Assembly: GCA_965228615.1 (NCBI GenBank)
Contig: CBDDHT010000001.1
Location: forward strand, 310,001 to 374,000
Length of the DNA stretch: 64,000 nt
Source of the DNA: CBDDHT01 sp965228615
Lineage (GTDB): Bacteria; Pseudomonadota; Alphaproteobacteria; Rhizobiales; Methyloligellaceae
Direction of reading: 5' to 3'
Shown here: in pieces, positions 45,623 through 54,679 of the stretch
Numbering within the stretch: position 1 is the first letter of the stretch
Layout: every line of letters begins with the position of its first letter
Notes under the pieces: generated by a model
Database searches by the model: none
Told to the model about the DNA's origin: nothing
What the model saw: the letters and a program-made list of their open reading frames with translations, nothing else
Translations under genes and position numbers: made by a program

Positions 45623-46669
45623 CTAGTGACGGAACCAATCGCCACGGGCTGGACGGACAGCGCGTGTCGGATTTGTGCTCCGATGCTTGCGGACATTTTG
45701 GCCTCGACCGCGAGGCTTGCGCGATTTTCCTGTCCAAACGGCGGCAACGCCGCGGTCGAGGGCATGCCGTTTCGCGGAGTATCCCAGCATTGCCAGGCGC
45801 TGGGGCGGGAGTTTTTTCACACCGTGTCTGACAGGCGACACGCTCTTGGCAGGATACTTCTTTTGTGATTTTGCCAGCGCCTGGCCCGCCTTCGATCTGG
45901 TTAGAGGGGCATCGACTTTGTCCAGGTAATTGCCCTGTTCTGTTGAGGCGATAAGGCGCGAGCCATCGACGAGGCGCACCCATTTTCGCGGATCGTGTTT
46001 TGACTGGCGTTTGACCCAGTTATACGAAACTTCGTGCCACCCCCTAATCGCGCTGGACAAGTTGTCCAGGACGAAATCGCCTTTGTTCGTTCGCACGATC
46101 AACACGGCATGCTGACCGTAGACTGGATGACCGGCAATCGTGATCAGCGTGGAATGAGAGGGCCAGCCAAGGCGTATCAAGGCTTGGCGTTTGCGGATCG
46201 CGAAATCCTCGCAGTCGCCCATGCGTCCCGAAACCAACCATGCATCTCTCTTGCCGGTGGCAGCCAGGTCGGCAACGGGGCGAATCTCTGCATTGACCCG
46301 TGCGTTGACGCTGATCAATTGCGCCCACCTGCGGCCGGTGAGAGTAACGGGTTTGAGACTTGGCGTTCGCAGGCCCTTCGTGGTCGTCGGAATACCCGTC
46401 TTGAGCAAAACAACTTTGCTGAATGCTGGCATCTGCGCCGGATCGACAGGGGGGGCATTTGCTACTTCGCATTCCGACGGGTGCTTGATGCACATGAGCA
46501 CGTGCCCCATCGGCGGTATCGTTCCGCGCCCTTCCAGCATTGCCGTGCTCGTTCGCAATTCCAAAGTCGGGGCCCTATTGGCCAGTCCGACCGCGCGAGT
46601 CGGCTCTGATGCGGCAAAAACACATAATGTGGTGGAAGCAAATAGCGTTATTTTGGCAAATCTTGACAT
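45623..46669 (-). CDS. Transglutaminase-like cysteine peptidase (BTLCP, LapG-like) with basic tail
   Basis: 348 residues. Residues 1-26 form a signal peptide (ITLFASTTLCVFAAS...TRA). The catalytic triad of bacterial transglutaminase-like peptidases is visible: Cys in GRMGDCEDFAIRKRQALIRLG, His in GHPVYGQHAVLIV, Asp in GDFVLDNL. LapG-type members cut adhesins in the periplasm. Unusually, about 110 further residues follow (from QALAKSQKKYPAKS), very rich in Lys, Arg and Ala and probably disordered. That tail may bind anionic polysaccharide or result from a late frameshift. It is divergent from the phosphatase gene. Confidence 0.88.
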   Translation of the reverse strand: MSRFAKITLFASTTLCVFAASEPTRAVGLANRAPTLELRTSTAMLEGRGTIPPMGHVLMCIKHPSECEVANAPPVDPAQMPAFSKVVLLKTGIPTTTKGLRTPSLKPVTLTGRRWAQLISVNARVNAEIRPVADLAATGKRDAWLVSGRMGDCEDFAIRKRQALIRLGWPSHSTLITIAGHPVYGQHAVLIVRTNKGDFVLDNLSSAIRGWHEVSYNWVKRQSKHDPRKWVRLVDGSRLIASTEQGNYLDKVDAPLTRSKAGQALAKSQKKYPAKSVSPVRHGVKKLPPQRLAMLGYSAKRHALDRGVAAVWTGKSRKPRGRGQNVRKHRSTNPTRAVRPARGDWFRH

Positions 46670-46948
46670 TGTGAACCCCCCGTTTTTATTGGTTCACAAA
46701 GTACAGGAGAGGCTTTTCGATCCGCCTAAATCAGACTATTGGATTTTAGATGTTCTGGTAATTCTTCATTCACCTTAAATTTGCTGATCCTCCTTGGGCC
46801 GTTCACGGTCGGGGAGACCGCTGGTGGCCGGTTTTTTTGGATCGCAAGCTCTGTCCCAAGTGGGTCCCAATCCGTGGCTTGTCGATGTCAAGGATGTTGG
46901 GCTATTCAATGTTGAAAAGAGGGCTCAGAAAATTGGCGGCCAAAGGTG

Positions 46949-47710
46949 ATGCGATTGTTCAACTTGTTTCGCCGTGGTCGGCCTCAGGCTGAGCCTGAAA
47001 TCCCCCAAAACCTCAGACTCTATGCAATCGGCGATATCCATGGACGGCTGGATTTGCTTGAAGAGCTGCAGGAACGCCTGATCGAGGATGCGCCAAACAC
47101 CGACGACGTGAAAATCGTGCAGATTTTCATTGGCGACTATGTTGATCGCGGTTGGGATTCGAAGGGGGTCATAGACTTTCTTCTCGCGCCACCCCCTGCA
47201 AATTGGGCACGGATTTGCCTCAAAGGCAATCACGAGGCGATGCTGCTTGATTTTCTGGGCAATCCGCAAACCGTGAACCACTGGCAACAGCATGGTGGAT
47301 TGGAGACGCTTCAGTCCTATGGGATCAAAGTGCGCCCAGGAGAGCCAACAGCCGCACTTGAGTCTCATCAACAGTTCCTGACGAATTTCCCTGCCAGCCA
47401 CAAAGCGTTTTTCTCGGGACTGAGATTATCGGTCGAATTCGGAGACTACTTTTTTGCCCATGCCGGTGTGCGCCCCTATCGCCGGCTCGACAGGCAAAGG
47501 GAAGAAGATCTGCTCTGGATTCGCGATGAGTTTCTCGAGAGCCGTGAGAATTTCGGCAAAATCGTCGTGCATGGCCATTCGCCGACCGAGGAACCGGAAA
47601 TCTTGGAAAATCGCATCAATATCGATACGGGTGCCTATATTACGGGGCGGCTGACGGCCTTGGTCTTGGACGGCAATCAGCGCAAGATACTTAGCACGGC
47701 ATCAGATTAA
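46949..47710 (+). CDS. PPP-family metallophosphoesterase (protein phosphatase-like)
   Basis: 253 residues. All metal-binding motifs of the PPP family are present in order: LYAIGDIHGRLDLLEEL, FIGDYVDRGWDSKGVIDFLL, CLKGNHEAMLLDFLG, FAHAGVRPYRRLDRQREEDLLWIRDEFL and IVVHGHSPTEEPEIL. Such enzymes dephosphorylate Ser/Thr (sometimes Tyr) proteins or small phosphoesters in the cytoplasm. It lies just upstream of the tyrosine-kinase gene, so it could oppose kinase signalling (inference). ATG 46949 is preferred to the GTG one codon upstream. A hairpin-plus-T-run (about 46819-46840) precedes the gene. Confidence 0.92.
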   Translation: MRLFNLFRRGRPQAEPEIPQNLRLYAIGDIHGRLDLLEELQERLIEDAPNTDDVKIVQIFIGDYVDRGWDSKGVIDFLLAPPPANWARICLKGNHEAMLLDFLGNPQTVNHWQQHGGLETLQSYGIKVRPGEPTAALESHQQFLTNFPASHKAFFSGLRLSVEFGDYFFAHAGVRPYRRLDRQREEDLLWIRDEFLESRENFGKIVVHGHSPTEEPEILENRINIDTGAYITGRLTALVLDGNQRKILSTASD

Positions 47711-47792
47711 GAATTGCCTCGCGTTTTCAATTGGGCTGGTCTAAATTAATCTACAAATAACCATGGTACGCGCAATGTTAGGAGTTCGGGCG

Positions 47793-48434
47793 ATGAAAGT
47801 CAGGTTCGCGGCGATAGCAATCGCTGTGCTGATGGGGGGTAATGCTCTCGGTCCTGGAGCGTTGGCCCAAACCGAAACGCCACAGATCGCAGCGGTTACA
47901 GGGGCTGAAGCTCTTTCCGCTGAAACGATTGCGGCTTTGAAGGCGACACCAGCCACCATTTTGCAGACTTACCCGGCAGGCGGTGCCGTCATGATTGCAT
48001 TCGTCGCCAAAGCTGTCGCATCCGATATTGCGCTGTTGGAGAAATTCCTCAGTATCCTCGATCAGGCAACACCCCTGCAAGTGAGTGCCATTGGCTTTGG
48101 GCTCGCCCGTGCCGCAAGTCAATATGAAGCAGCGGGTCTGACAGATCAGGTGCAAGCCATTGCCGACGCGGTTGCTGCAACCGGAAATCAGCGTCTGATC
48201 GAAGCCTTCGACGAAGGGTCCGGAGCGCCTCCTGGGGCAATCAGCCAAGCTCCTGGCGCACCGGGAGCTCCCGGTGGTCCAGTCGGGACGTCTACGTCGA
48301 CGACGGCAAGTAATGCCGATGATACCGGCGGTGGAGATCCGGGTGCAGGAATTATCGCCGGCGGTGGACTTGGTGGTGCCGGCGGGGCTGTCAATTCTGA
48401 AACGGGTGATCTGTCTGTTAGCCCCACAGGTTGA
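47793..48434 (+). CDS. Secreted protein with Gly/Pro-rich tail
   Basis: About 213 residues from ATG 47793 (MKVRFAAIAIAVLMGGNALGPGALA), a clear signal peptide; an ATG at 47763 would hide it. The mature region to residue 140 is helical and Ala-rich (TILQTYPAGGAVMIAFVAKAVASD, LLEKFLSILDQATPLQVSAIGFGLARAA). The last 70 residues are Gly, Pro, Ser and Thr-rich (APGAPGAPGGP, GGGLGGAGG), probably disordered. Similar small secreted proteins occur beside exopolysaccharide genes in this group, but the function is unknown. It lies between the phosphatase and the kinase on the same strand. Confidence 0.75.
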   Translation: MKVRFAAIAIAVLMGGNALGPGALAQTETPQIAAVTGAEALSAETIAALKATPATILQTYPAGGAVMIAFVAKAVASDIALLEKFLSILDQATPLQVSAIGFGLARAASQYEAAGLTDQVQAIADAVAATGNQRLIEAFDEGSGAPPGAISQAPGAPGAPGGPVGTSTSTTASNADDTGGGDPGAGIIAGGGLGGAGGAVNSETGDLSVSPTG

Positions 48435-48465
48435 GTCTGTTGCTCAATGCCGAATTGAACGGGCG

Positions 48466-48493
48466 CACATCCCACATAGCATTGTGGGATGTG
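48466..48493 (+). promoter_or_regulatory. Perfect 11-bp hairpin upstream of the kinase gene
   Basis: CACATCCCACA, loop TAGCAT, TGTGGGATGTG: a perfect stem without a following T-run. It lies 66 bases before the start of the Wzc-like gene. It could be an operator palindrome, an attenuator or an mRNA-stability element. Confidence 0.55.
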
Positions 48494-48558
48494 AACTCTA
48501 TTGTCGGTATGACTGATCGGCGAATTCACCAGGATCGAGAGCCGTTGCGGGGGCTGGG

Positions 48559-50859
48559 ATGAATCGGGTTTGGCTGGATGATGGCGCAAATCTCGAGCAG
48601 CAACCTGGCGGCGAGCGCGACGAGTCGGGATTTGATTTATCCAGCCTTCTCGCTCTGGTCAGGCGGCGGATTGTCTCTATCATCGCCGTCACCGTCCTCG
48701 GCATTTCGTGCGGCGTCGGATATTTGTTCCTCACTAAACCAATCTATTCTGCCTCGGCCCTTGTCCTCATTGATCCTCGCAAGCCTGCGACGCTTTCAGA
48801 GATCGACACGCCTACGGGAAACTTTCGCGAAAATCTCATAATCGACAGCGAAATAGAGGTCATAAAATCCAATGAATTGATGAAGCGGGCCGTGAAAAAG
48901 TTGTCGACGGCTCGGTTCAAAAAAACGCATTCACCTTCGCCGTTATCCCAACTCAAAGGTTGGGTGACGACGCAAATTGGCCTCTCCAAGCCTCAACCGA
49001 CGGAAGCCAAGCCGGAAGAGCAAAGCCGGGCTTATCTCAGTCTCAAGGGCGGGCTTAATGTTCGGCGCGTTGGCCGAACCTATGCAATTCGGATCAGTTA
49101 TGTTTCGACCGATCCCAAATGGGCCGCGCAGGCGGCTAATGCGATCGCGCAGACATATCTGGTCGACAAACTCGAGACACGATTTGCGGCCGCCAAGCAC
49201 GCGAATGACTGGTTGAGAACCCGGGTTGACAAGCTGAGCGTTGAGGTCATCGAAGCGGAGCGAGCGGTCGAGCTTTACAAGACAAAGCACAAGATCGTGA
49301 GTACGACGGGCGGCCAATTGGTCACCGACCAGCAGCTCACGGAGCTCAACAGCCGCCTGATTGTTGCCAAGGCCGAGGCGGCAGGCGAGAAGGCGCGTCT
49401 GGATCGGATCACAGAAATTCTTGAGACGCGCAACGCGGATGCGGCGGTCGAAGGTGTCTTGAGCAACGAGGCGATAATCGGGCTCAGAACCGAGCTTGGC
49501 AAATGGAGCCGAGTGGCCAGCCGGATGCGGGAGAAACACGGCCCGACACATCTGGCATACAAGAATGCCAGGGGTGAAATGCGGCGCATCCAAAATCAAA
49601 TCATTATTGAGGTCAGACGGGTCGCCGAGAGTTATGACAACAGCTATCAGATTGCACAATCACGCGTAAAATCGCTCGAAGACAGTATGGCGAAACTCGC
49701 CAATACGAGCACAGCGTCAGGGCATAAGCAGCTAAAACTTCGCGAACTGGAGCGCCAGGCGAAGTCATTGAGAGGGCTCTACACCAACCTTTTGGAATCG
49801 TTCGGCAAGTCGAATGTGCGCGAGTCTGTTCCGGCAGCCACATCCAGCAATACCCGGATCATCGAAAATGCCGAAGTCCCAACATTTCCAACAGCACCCA
49901 ACCCGAAGCGCGTGCTGCTGCTGAGCCTCTTAGGCGGGCTTGCCGCGGGCGTCAGTCTCGCATATCTGCGCTCGATGATGGATCGATATGTTTGGACGCC
50001 GGCCGATCTAGAGAAGATTTTCGCAAAACGATCCTACGGCATGATGCCTGCTCTGGATGTGAATTTGCCCAAATATTCGAAGCGAAACTGGCGCAATCGT
50101 CTCAAGACACTTGCAAGTTCTGGCAATGACCCGGCTAAAAAGAAAGTCCTGCAAGAGAAGCGCCTGGCGCCATTCACGGGTATTTTGTCCGATAGATTTG
50201 GTCATATCTCAGAAGTGCTGAGAAACGTCTATATCTCGGTCAATGTGACGGCGGAAGGGGAAGAGCCTCACGAAGGTGCAAAAGTACTGAGCTTCGTTTC
50301 GACGCTGCAGGGGGAAGGCAAATCCACCTGTTCGATTTTGCAGGCCATTTATCAAGCCCAGAATGGAGCCAAGACGCTGCTGATCGACGCCGACTTTCGG
50401 AAACCTTCACTGACGCAAATCCTGACCCCCGAGATTCGCAGCAATCGGCCAAATGATGACAAGGATATCGCGGTCGAAACTTTTGTGCATCACGACGATA
50501 AAAGTGGCCTCGATTTTCTGCCGGTATTTGTGGGCTCGGAGGACGCCCGACCCGCTGACCTCATCCTAAGAGGTGAATTGGCCAAGATAATCGAAAAATT
50601 TCGCAGTGAGTATGAATATATCGTGCTCGACCTGCCGCCACTTCTCGTTCTGCCGGATGCGCGCTTTCTCGTCGATAACATCGATAGCATCATCTATGTC
50701 GTCGAATGGGGGAAAATCAAACGGGAAGCCATTGCAGAGGCGATTAAGAGCGCCCCGGAACTCCAGAGCACGATTTCAGGATCTATCTTCAATAAAGTCG
50801 ATATGAATAAGGTGCAGAATTACGGATATCATTATTATGGATCCTATTATTACAAATAG
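48559..50859 (+). CDS. Polysaccharide co-polymerase with BY-type tyrosine kinase (Wzc/GumC-like)
   Basis: 766 residues. A Wzz domain lies between membrane helices at about 37-58 and 452-470, with a long periplasmic coiled-coil (residues 205-410). The cytoplasmic kinase domain has Walker A LQGEGKST (583-590), Walker A' LLIDAD (607-612) and Walker B IVLDLPP (688-694). A C-terminal tyrosine cluster of six Tyr in the last twelve residues (YGYHYYGSYYYK) is the autophosphorylation tail. It controls chain length and export by cycling phosphorylation. The kinase is fused to the co-polymerase, as in Wzc. It pairs with the Wza-like gene downstream. Confidence 0.93.
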   Translation: MNRVWLDDGANLEQQPGGERDESGFDLSSLLALVRRRIVSIIAVTVLGISCGVGYLFLTKPIYSASALVLIDPRKPATLSEIDTPTGNFRENLIIDSEIEVIKSNELMKRAVKKLSTARFKKTHSPSPLSQLKGWVTTQIGLSKPQPTEAKPEEQSRAYLSLKGGLNVRRVGRTYAIRISYVSTDPKWAAQAANAIAQTYLVDKLETRFAAAKHANDWLRTRVDKLSVEVIEAERAVELYKTKHKIVSTTGGQLVTDQQLTELNSRLIVAKAEAAGEKARLDRITEILETRNADAAVEGVLSNEAIIGLRTELGKWSRVASRMREKHGPTHLAYKNARGEMRRIQNQIIIEVRRVAESYDNSYQIAQSRVKSLEDSMAKLANTSTASGHKQLKLRELERQAKSLRGLYTNLLESFGKSNVRESVPAATSSNTRIIENAEVPTFPTAPNPKRVLLLSLLGGLAAGVSLAYLRSMMDRYVWTPADLEKIFAKRSYGMMPALDVNLPKYSKRNWRNRLKTLASSGNDPAKKKVLQEKRLAPFTGILSDRFGHISEVLRNVYISVNVTAEGEEPHEGAKVLSFVSTLQGEGKSTCSILQAIYQAQNGAKTLLIDADFRKPSLTQILTPEIRSNRPNDDKDIAVETFVHHDDKSGLDFLPVFVGSEDARPADLILRGELAKIIEKFRSEYEYIVLDLPPLLVLPDARFLVDNIDSIIYVVEWGKIKREAIAEAIKSAPELQSTISGSIFNKVDMNKVQNYGYHYYGSYYYK

Positions 50860-50901
50860 GCTGCTGCCCAGCAGTCGCGTAACGCTGCAATTCGCCGACC
50901 T

Positions 50902-51546
50902 ATGTTCCTCACTTTTTTGACTGTTTGGTGGCGCGTCGCCTTGGTGACCGCTGGCATAGCCTGGGCGGTTATCCTACTACCCGTGGACGTAATTTGGCGT
51001 TGGCACGAGCCAACGAGAGTTGCCCTGGCAGACGGGCAACTCATCAAGCGACCGGCTCGAGATCATTTGATAGCCGCCTACTCGAATGTCGCAAACTACA
51101 ATGTCTGCTTCCCCGGCTATCGGGAACAGCTTGCTGCCTTTCTCGTGCATCGTGCCGCCGGTTATCGCCGTCTCGCCGAGACCGACCAGGCCATTGAGGA
51201 TCTTCGCAGAGCAAAGAAGTGGCTGGCAGCCATGCTTTCCTGCTCGCCGCTGGAATCCAATCAGTGGCTTTCCTTCGCAATCACAGAAGGCCTTTTGAAT
51301 GGATGGGGCAGGCGGTCATTCGAGGCACTCCGCCTGTCCTTTCTCACTGACTCACGCGCATTGTGGGTTGTTCGACGACGATTAGCTGTCGGCAAGGCAA
51401 TTGCCCCCCTGTTGAACGCCGAACTAAGAGGGCACTTTCGCGGTGACGTACACGTCATTGAGAAATTGGATGTCGGACAACAAAAGGCCGAACTCAAACA
51501 GTTGAAGATTGAATCGATTAATTCCCTCAAAGAATTGTTCCAATGA
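50902..51546 (+). CDS. Hypothetical membrane-anchored helical protein of the export operon
   Basis: 214 residues. An N-terminal membrane helix (VALVTAGIAWAVILLPVDVIW, residues about 12-32) is followed by a helical periplasmic region. One stretch resembles a TPR-like repeat (LVHRAAGYRRLAETDQAIEDLRRAKKWLAAML, about residues 85-116), then NQWLSFAITEGLLNG and a basic C-terminus. Two cysteines (NYNVCFPG and SCSPLES) could pair. It starts 42 bp after the kinase stop and so is probably co-transcribed. A role in polysaccharide export or its regulation is inferred from position only. Confidence 0.7.
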   Translation: MFLTFLTVWWRVALVTAGIAWAVILLPVDVIWRWHEPTRVALADGQLIKRPARDHLIAAYSNVANYNVCFPGYREQLAAFLVHRAAGYRRLAETDQAIEDLRRAKKWLAAMLSCSPLESNQWLSFAITEGLLNGWGRRSFEALRLSFLTDSRALWVVRRRLAVGKAIAPLLNAELRGHFRGDVHVIEKLDVGQQKAELKQLKIESINSLKELFQ

Positions 51547-51998
51547 TGGTTCGGCTTTCGCTCACCAAGCAAGTTGTTCTGTATGCGGATTATCTTGATT
51601 TGCTTAAACCAGCGGTGGTTTTTCGAGTCATTAACTAGGCTTGCAGCCGATCCGAATCAGCGATCGCGTTCGGGAATGAGGCGACACAAAATGGCGAAAA
51701 TTCCGAATCAACCGAAGGGGTTCAAACCGGATTTGACATAGTTCGTAGTCGTCAAAACTGCTTTGAAACCTTTGAATACGGTGTTTTTGAGCGAATCCGC
51801 GCTAATTTGGCGAGGATGCGAAGCCGCTGATTCCCAATAGAAATTGGAATTCCATCCAAAATACTGTTGCATAAGAACATCAGTCTGTTGGGGATTTGCA
51901 CCGAATAGTAAGCATTTGTTTAGACTTTGGCGGACTGCGCCTCTAATTTGCCTCAATGAGTTCACGATTATGGCGGGGCATTTTGGGGGACTGACGAG
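51547..51998. other. Non-coding stretch before the export lipoprotein gene
   Basis: About 450 bp. No convincing gene. It may carry a separate promoter for the Wza-like gene, since the gap breaks the operon, but no clear boxes were identified. Confidence 0.4.
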
Positions 51999-53213
51999 AT
52001 GAAGTCCGTGCACAAAATATTAGTAATGAGTTCTTTGGCACTGACACTTGGTGGTTGCACGTTGATTCCGAACGACGGACCATCAAGCTTTGGGGTAAGA
52101 ATGGCGTCCTATGATCACGTCCGGACGCGGGATGCTGATAGATCAGAAACAAAAGTCGATTTTGTTCTGATTGATGCGAATAAGCGAGTCGTCAAAGCAC
52201 TCGCCAATATGCGCAATATCCAGTTCGAGGGATCTTTTTCGACCCGGGCACCGAGACCCGACATCCGGATCGGGGTCGGAGATACAATAACGATTTCGAT
52301 TTTTGAAGCCGGGGCGGGTGGTTTGTTTACACCGACTGGCGTGACCTTGAGCCAAGGCAATTTCGTAACGCTCCCGGCTCAGGAAGTCGACGGCAGTGGC
52401 CGCATCAAGGCGCCTTATGCAGGTTGGATTGAGGTGGCGGGTCGGCGCGTTCAGGACGCAGAGCGGGAAATCGAGAAAAAGCTCAAAAACCGCGCGATCG
52501 AACCGCAAGTCGTCATGAATGTGACGACGCGAACCGCGAATCTCGTGACCGTACTTGGCGATGTTGATTCGCCTGGCCGATTTCCGATCGGACTCGGTTC
52601 CCCGCGGGTCGACCGTGTCTTGGATGCGCTCGGCCAGGCCGGCGGAGCTGAATTCCAGGACTACGAAACGCTCGTAACTTTGACGCGCGGATCAAAGAAG
52701 GCAACGGTTCGTCTGAGCGCAATAACAAGAAGCCCAAGAAACGACGTTTACCTCTATCCGGATGACGTTCTTTTCGTTCAAAGGGATCAGAGGTTCTTCA
52801 CAGTGTTTGGCGCTACAGGGCAACAAGCGCGGCTTACATTCGACCAAGAACGCTTGACTGTCGCTGATGGCCTTGGGCGGGCTAACGGGCTGAGCGATGA
52901 TGTCGCTGATCCTCGGTGGCTTGTGCTGTATCGTACGGAGAAGCGGGAAATCGTCGAAGATCTCGGTGCCAACATCCCCGAGCAGTACCATTCCGCGACG
53001 CACATTCCAGTCGTCTACCGTTTCAATCTCAGAAATCCCGAGGGATTCTTCTTTGCGAAGCACATAGACATGCGGAACAACGATCTCCTTTACGCATCGA
53101 ATGCACCGATTATCGGCTATTCCAAGCTCAACGCCGTCATCGGGCAGGTCGACACAACGATTGGGCTAACACGCAACATACATGACAACATCAAGAATTT
53201 CGGTGTCGACTAA
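51999..53213 (+). CDS. Polysaccharide export lipoprotein, Wza-like
   Basis: 404 residues. The lipoprotein signal is MKSVHKILVMSSLALTLGGCTLIP (lipobox LGGC, Cys20). A Poly_export domain begins DIRIGVGDTITISIFEAGAGGLF, with APYAGWIEVAGRRVQDAEREIEKKL, and is followed by SLBB-type beta-grasp repeats (VTVLGDVDSPGRFPIGL; FFTVFGATGQQARLTFDQERLTVADGLGRANGLSD). It would form the outer-membrane channel for the polymer, contacting the Wzc-like protein across the periplasm. The length is slightly above E. coli Wza. GGGGGA lies about ten bases before the ATG. Confidence 0.93.
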   Translation: MKSVHKILVMSSLALTLGGCTLIPNDGPSSFGVRMASYDHVRTRDADRSETKVDFVLIDANKRVVKALANMRNIQFEGSFSTRAPRPDIRIGVGDTITISIFEAGAGGLFTPTGVTLSQGNFVTLPAQEVDGSGRIKAPYAGWIEVAGRRVQDAEREIEKKLKNRAIEPQVVMNVTTRTANLVTVLGDVDSPGRFPIGLGSPRVDRVLDALGQAGGAEFQDYETLVTLTRGSKKATVRLSAITRSPRNDVYLYPDDVLFVQRDQRFFTVFGATGQQARLTFDQERLTVADGLGRANGLSDDVADPRWLVLYRTEKREIVEDLGANIPEQYHSATHIPVVYRFNLRNPEGFFFAKHIDMRNNDLLYASNAPIIGYSKLNAVIGQVDTTIGLTRNIHDNIKNFGVD

Positions 53214-53246
53214 CACCAATCATCCGAACTAACATCGATCCAAAGC

Positions 53247-53277
53247 GAGGTCGCGGGGACAATAGCCCCGCGGCCTC
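53247..53277 (+). terminator. Strong GC hairpin after the export gene
   Basis: GAGGTCGCGGGG, loop ACAATAG, CCCCGCGGCCTC: a 12-bp stem with one G-U pair, beginning 34 bases after the stop. It is not followed by a T-run, so it may be a partial terminator or an mRNA 3'-end stabiliser between the export gene and the next gene. Confidence 0.5.
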
Positions 53278-53329
53278 ATTGCATTTGACCAGGCTGCCCA
53301 AGTGAGATTGCTTTCATAGTTGGATACGA

Positions 53330-54679
53330 ATGTTCCTTGTATACAGCCTTGTGGTGGCCGCACTTGCCGGTCCGTTTTTCTGGGGATCCGTTTATCCTTG
53401 GACCACTGCCTTGTTGGTTCTCGTTGTTGCTGGCATCGCGGCACGTCTGCCCTCTGACTGGTTCCGCGGACCAAGAGCGATATTGTATTCGCTGTATGGT
53501 CTCTTTTCTCTGTTCTGCCTAACCGTTGTTCTTCAGCTGCTGACCAACGATCTGTCTCTGGCTCCGAACGAGATATGGTCGTTGGCGAGCGATGTTCTGG
53601 GAGTGGATCTTCCCAAACGCACAGCTGTCGATCTCAGCACCATGCTTTGGGAAATCGGACCGGTTATTCTTTATGGTCTGACATTTTGGGTCTCATTGGC
53701 TGTTGGAAGCGATCGCCTGCGAACAGCCAATTTCCTGCAATGGACCGTCTGGGGTTCTGCCATACTTGTCGGCATCACATTCTTCATGCACCTGTCAGAA
53801 CCGCGGCTCCTGCTTTGGATCGAGCGAGAGCATTATGCAAACAGATTTACGCATGGGTTCGTCAACCCGAATTCCGCCGCCTCATATCTTGGAACATGTG
53901 CACTGCTTGCCTTGGGCCTGATGGTCGGCTCACTCAAACAAGTGCGATTGTCGGGCCGGCGGTTCTTGAGCCCCGATACTTTCGATGAACTTCTCCCGGC
54001 AATAGCACGGCAGGTCGTGCCGCATTTGCTTGCGTTCATCATCTTTATTGTCGGGCTGGTGTCGACAGGGTCTAGAGCGGGAATCCTGCTGACAGGCGTC
54101 AGTGCCCTTGTTCTGATTGTATTGTTTGTAGCCAAGTCTAACAGAAAGGGGCTAGCCACAATCTGGATCGGCCTTCTGTTTTCCGTGCTCGCGGTCTGGA
54201 CCGTTCAGAGTTGGGGCGGAAGCCTATCAGAGCGGCTGTACGATGGAGGTATTACAGACGAGGGTCGCGAGAAGGTCTATCCCGTTATTGGTGAAATGAT
54301 CACAGATTATCCGCTCTTGGGGGTCGGGCTGGGCGGGTTTGTCGGCGCCTTCCCGGCCTACCGCCCGGATTCGATCTCACCACTCAAGGTCTGGGACAAA
54401 GCACATAACACACTGCTGGAAATTGCTGTTGAAATGGGCGTGCCGTTTACGAGCGTGCTTGTTTTATTCTGGATCCTTGTCTTCTTTGTCCTTCTTCGTG
54501 GCGTTGCGAACCGCAGAAGAGGCTTCATCTACCCCGCAATCGGTGCGTCCGTTTGGTTGCTTGCGACGCTTCATTCGATGGTCGATTTCCCGCTGCAGAT
54601 ACCAGGACACACGGTTGTTGTGTTGTCTATTTTGGGTATTTGCGTTGCTCAAACGGTTCCTAGACACGGCCGGACCTAA
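53330..54679 (+). CDS. O-antigen ligase/polymerase family membrane protein (Wzy_C)
   Basis: 449 residues with about eleven membrane helices. The large periplasmic loop near residues 305-375 carries the family features: GREKVYPVIGEMITDYPLLGVGLGGFVGAFPAYRP and WDKAHNTLLEIAVEMGVPFTSVLV, with the conserved His-Asn. A central RFTHGFVNPNSAASYLG and STGSRAGILLTG (Arg-rich loop) are typical too. Members act as WaaL ligases or as polymerases. Another Wzy candidate lies at 21274, so this one may polymerise a second product or ligate chains. It is downstream of the Wza-like gene. Confidence 0.88.
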   Translation: MFLVYSLVVAALAGPFFWGSVYPWTTALLVLVVAGIAARLPSDWFRGPRAILYSLYGLFSLFCLTVVLQLLTNDLSLAPNEIWSLASDVLGVDLPKRTAVDLSTMLWEIGPVILYGLTFWVSLAVGSDRLRTANFLQWTVWGSAILVGITFFMHLSEPRLLLWIEREHYANRFTHGFVNPNSAASYLGTCALLALGLMVGSLKQVRLSGRRFLSPDTFDELLPAIARQVVPHLLAFIIFIVGLVSTGSRAGILLTGVSALVLIVLFVAKSNRKGLATIWIGLLFSVLAVWTVQSWGGSLSERLYDGGITDEGREKVYPVIGEMITDYPLLGVGLGGFVGAFPAYRPDSISPLKVWDKAHNTLLEIAVEMGVPFTSVLVLFWILVFFVLLRGVANRRRGFIYPAIGASVWLLATLHSMVDFPLQIPGHTVVVLSILGICVAQTVPRHGRT

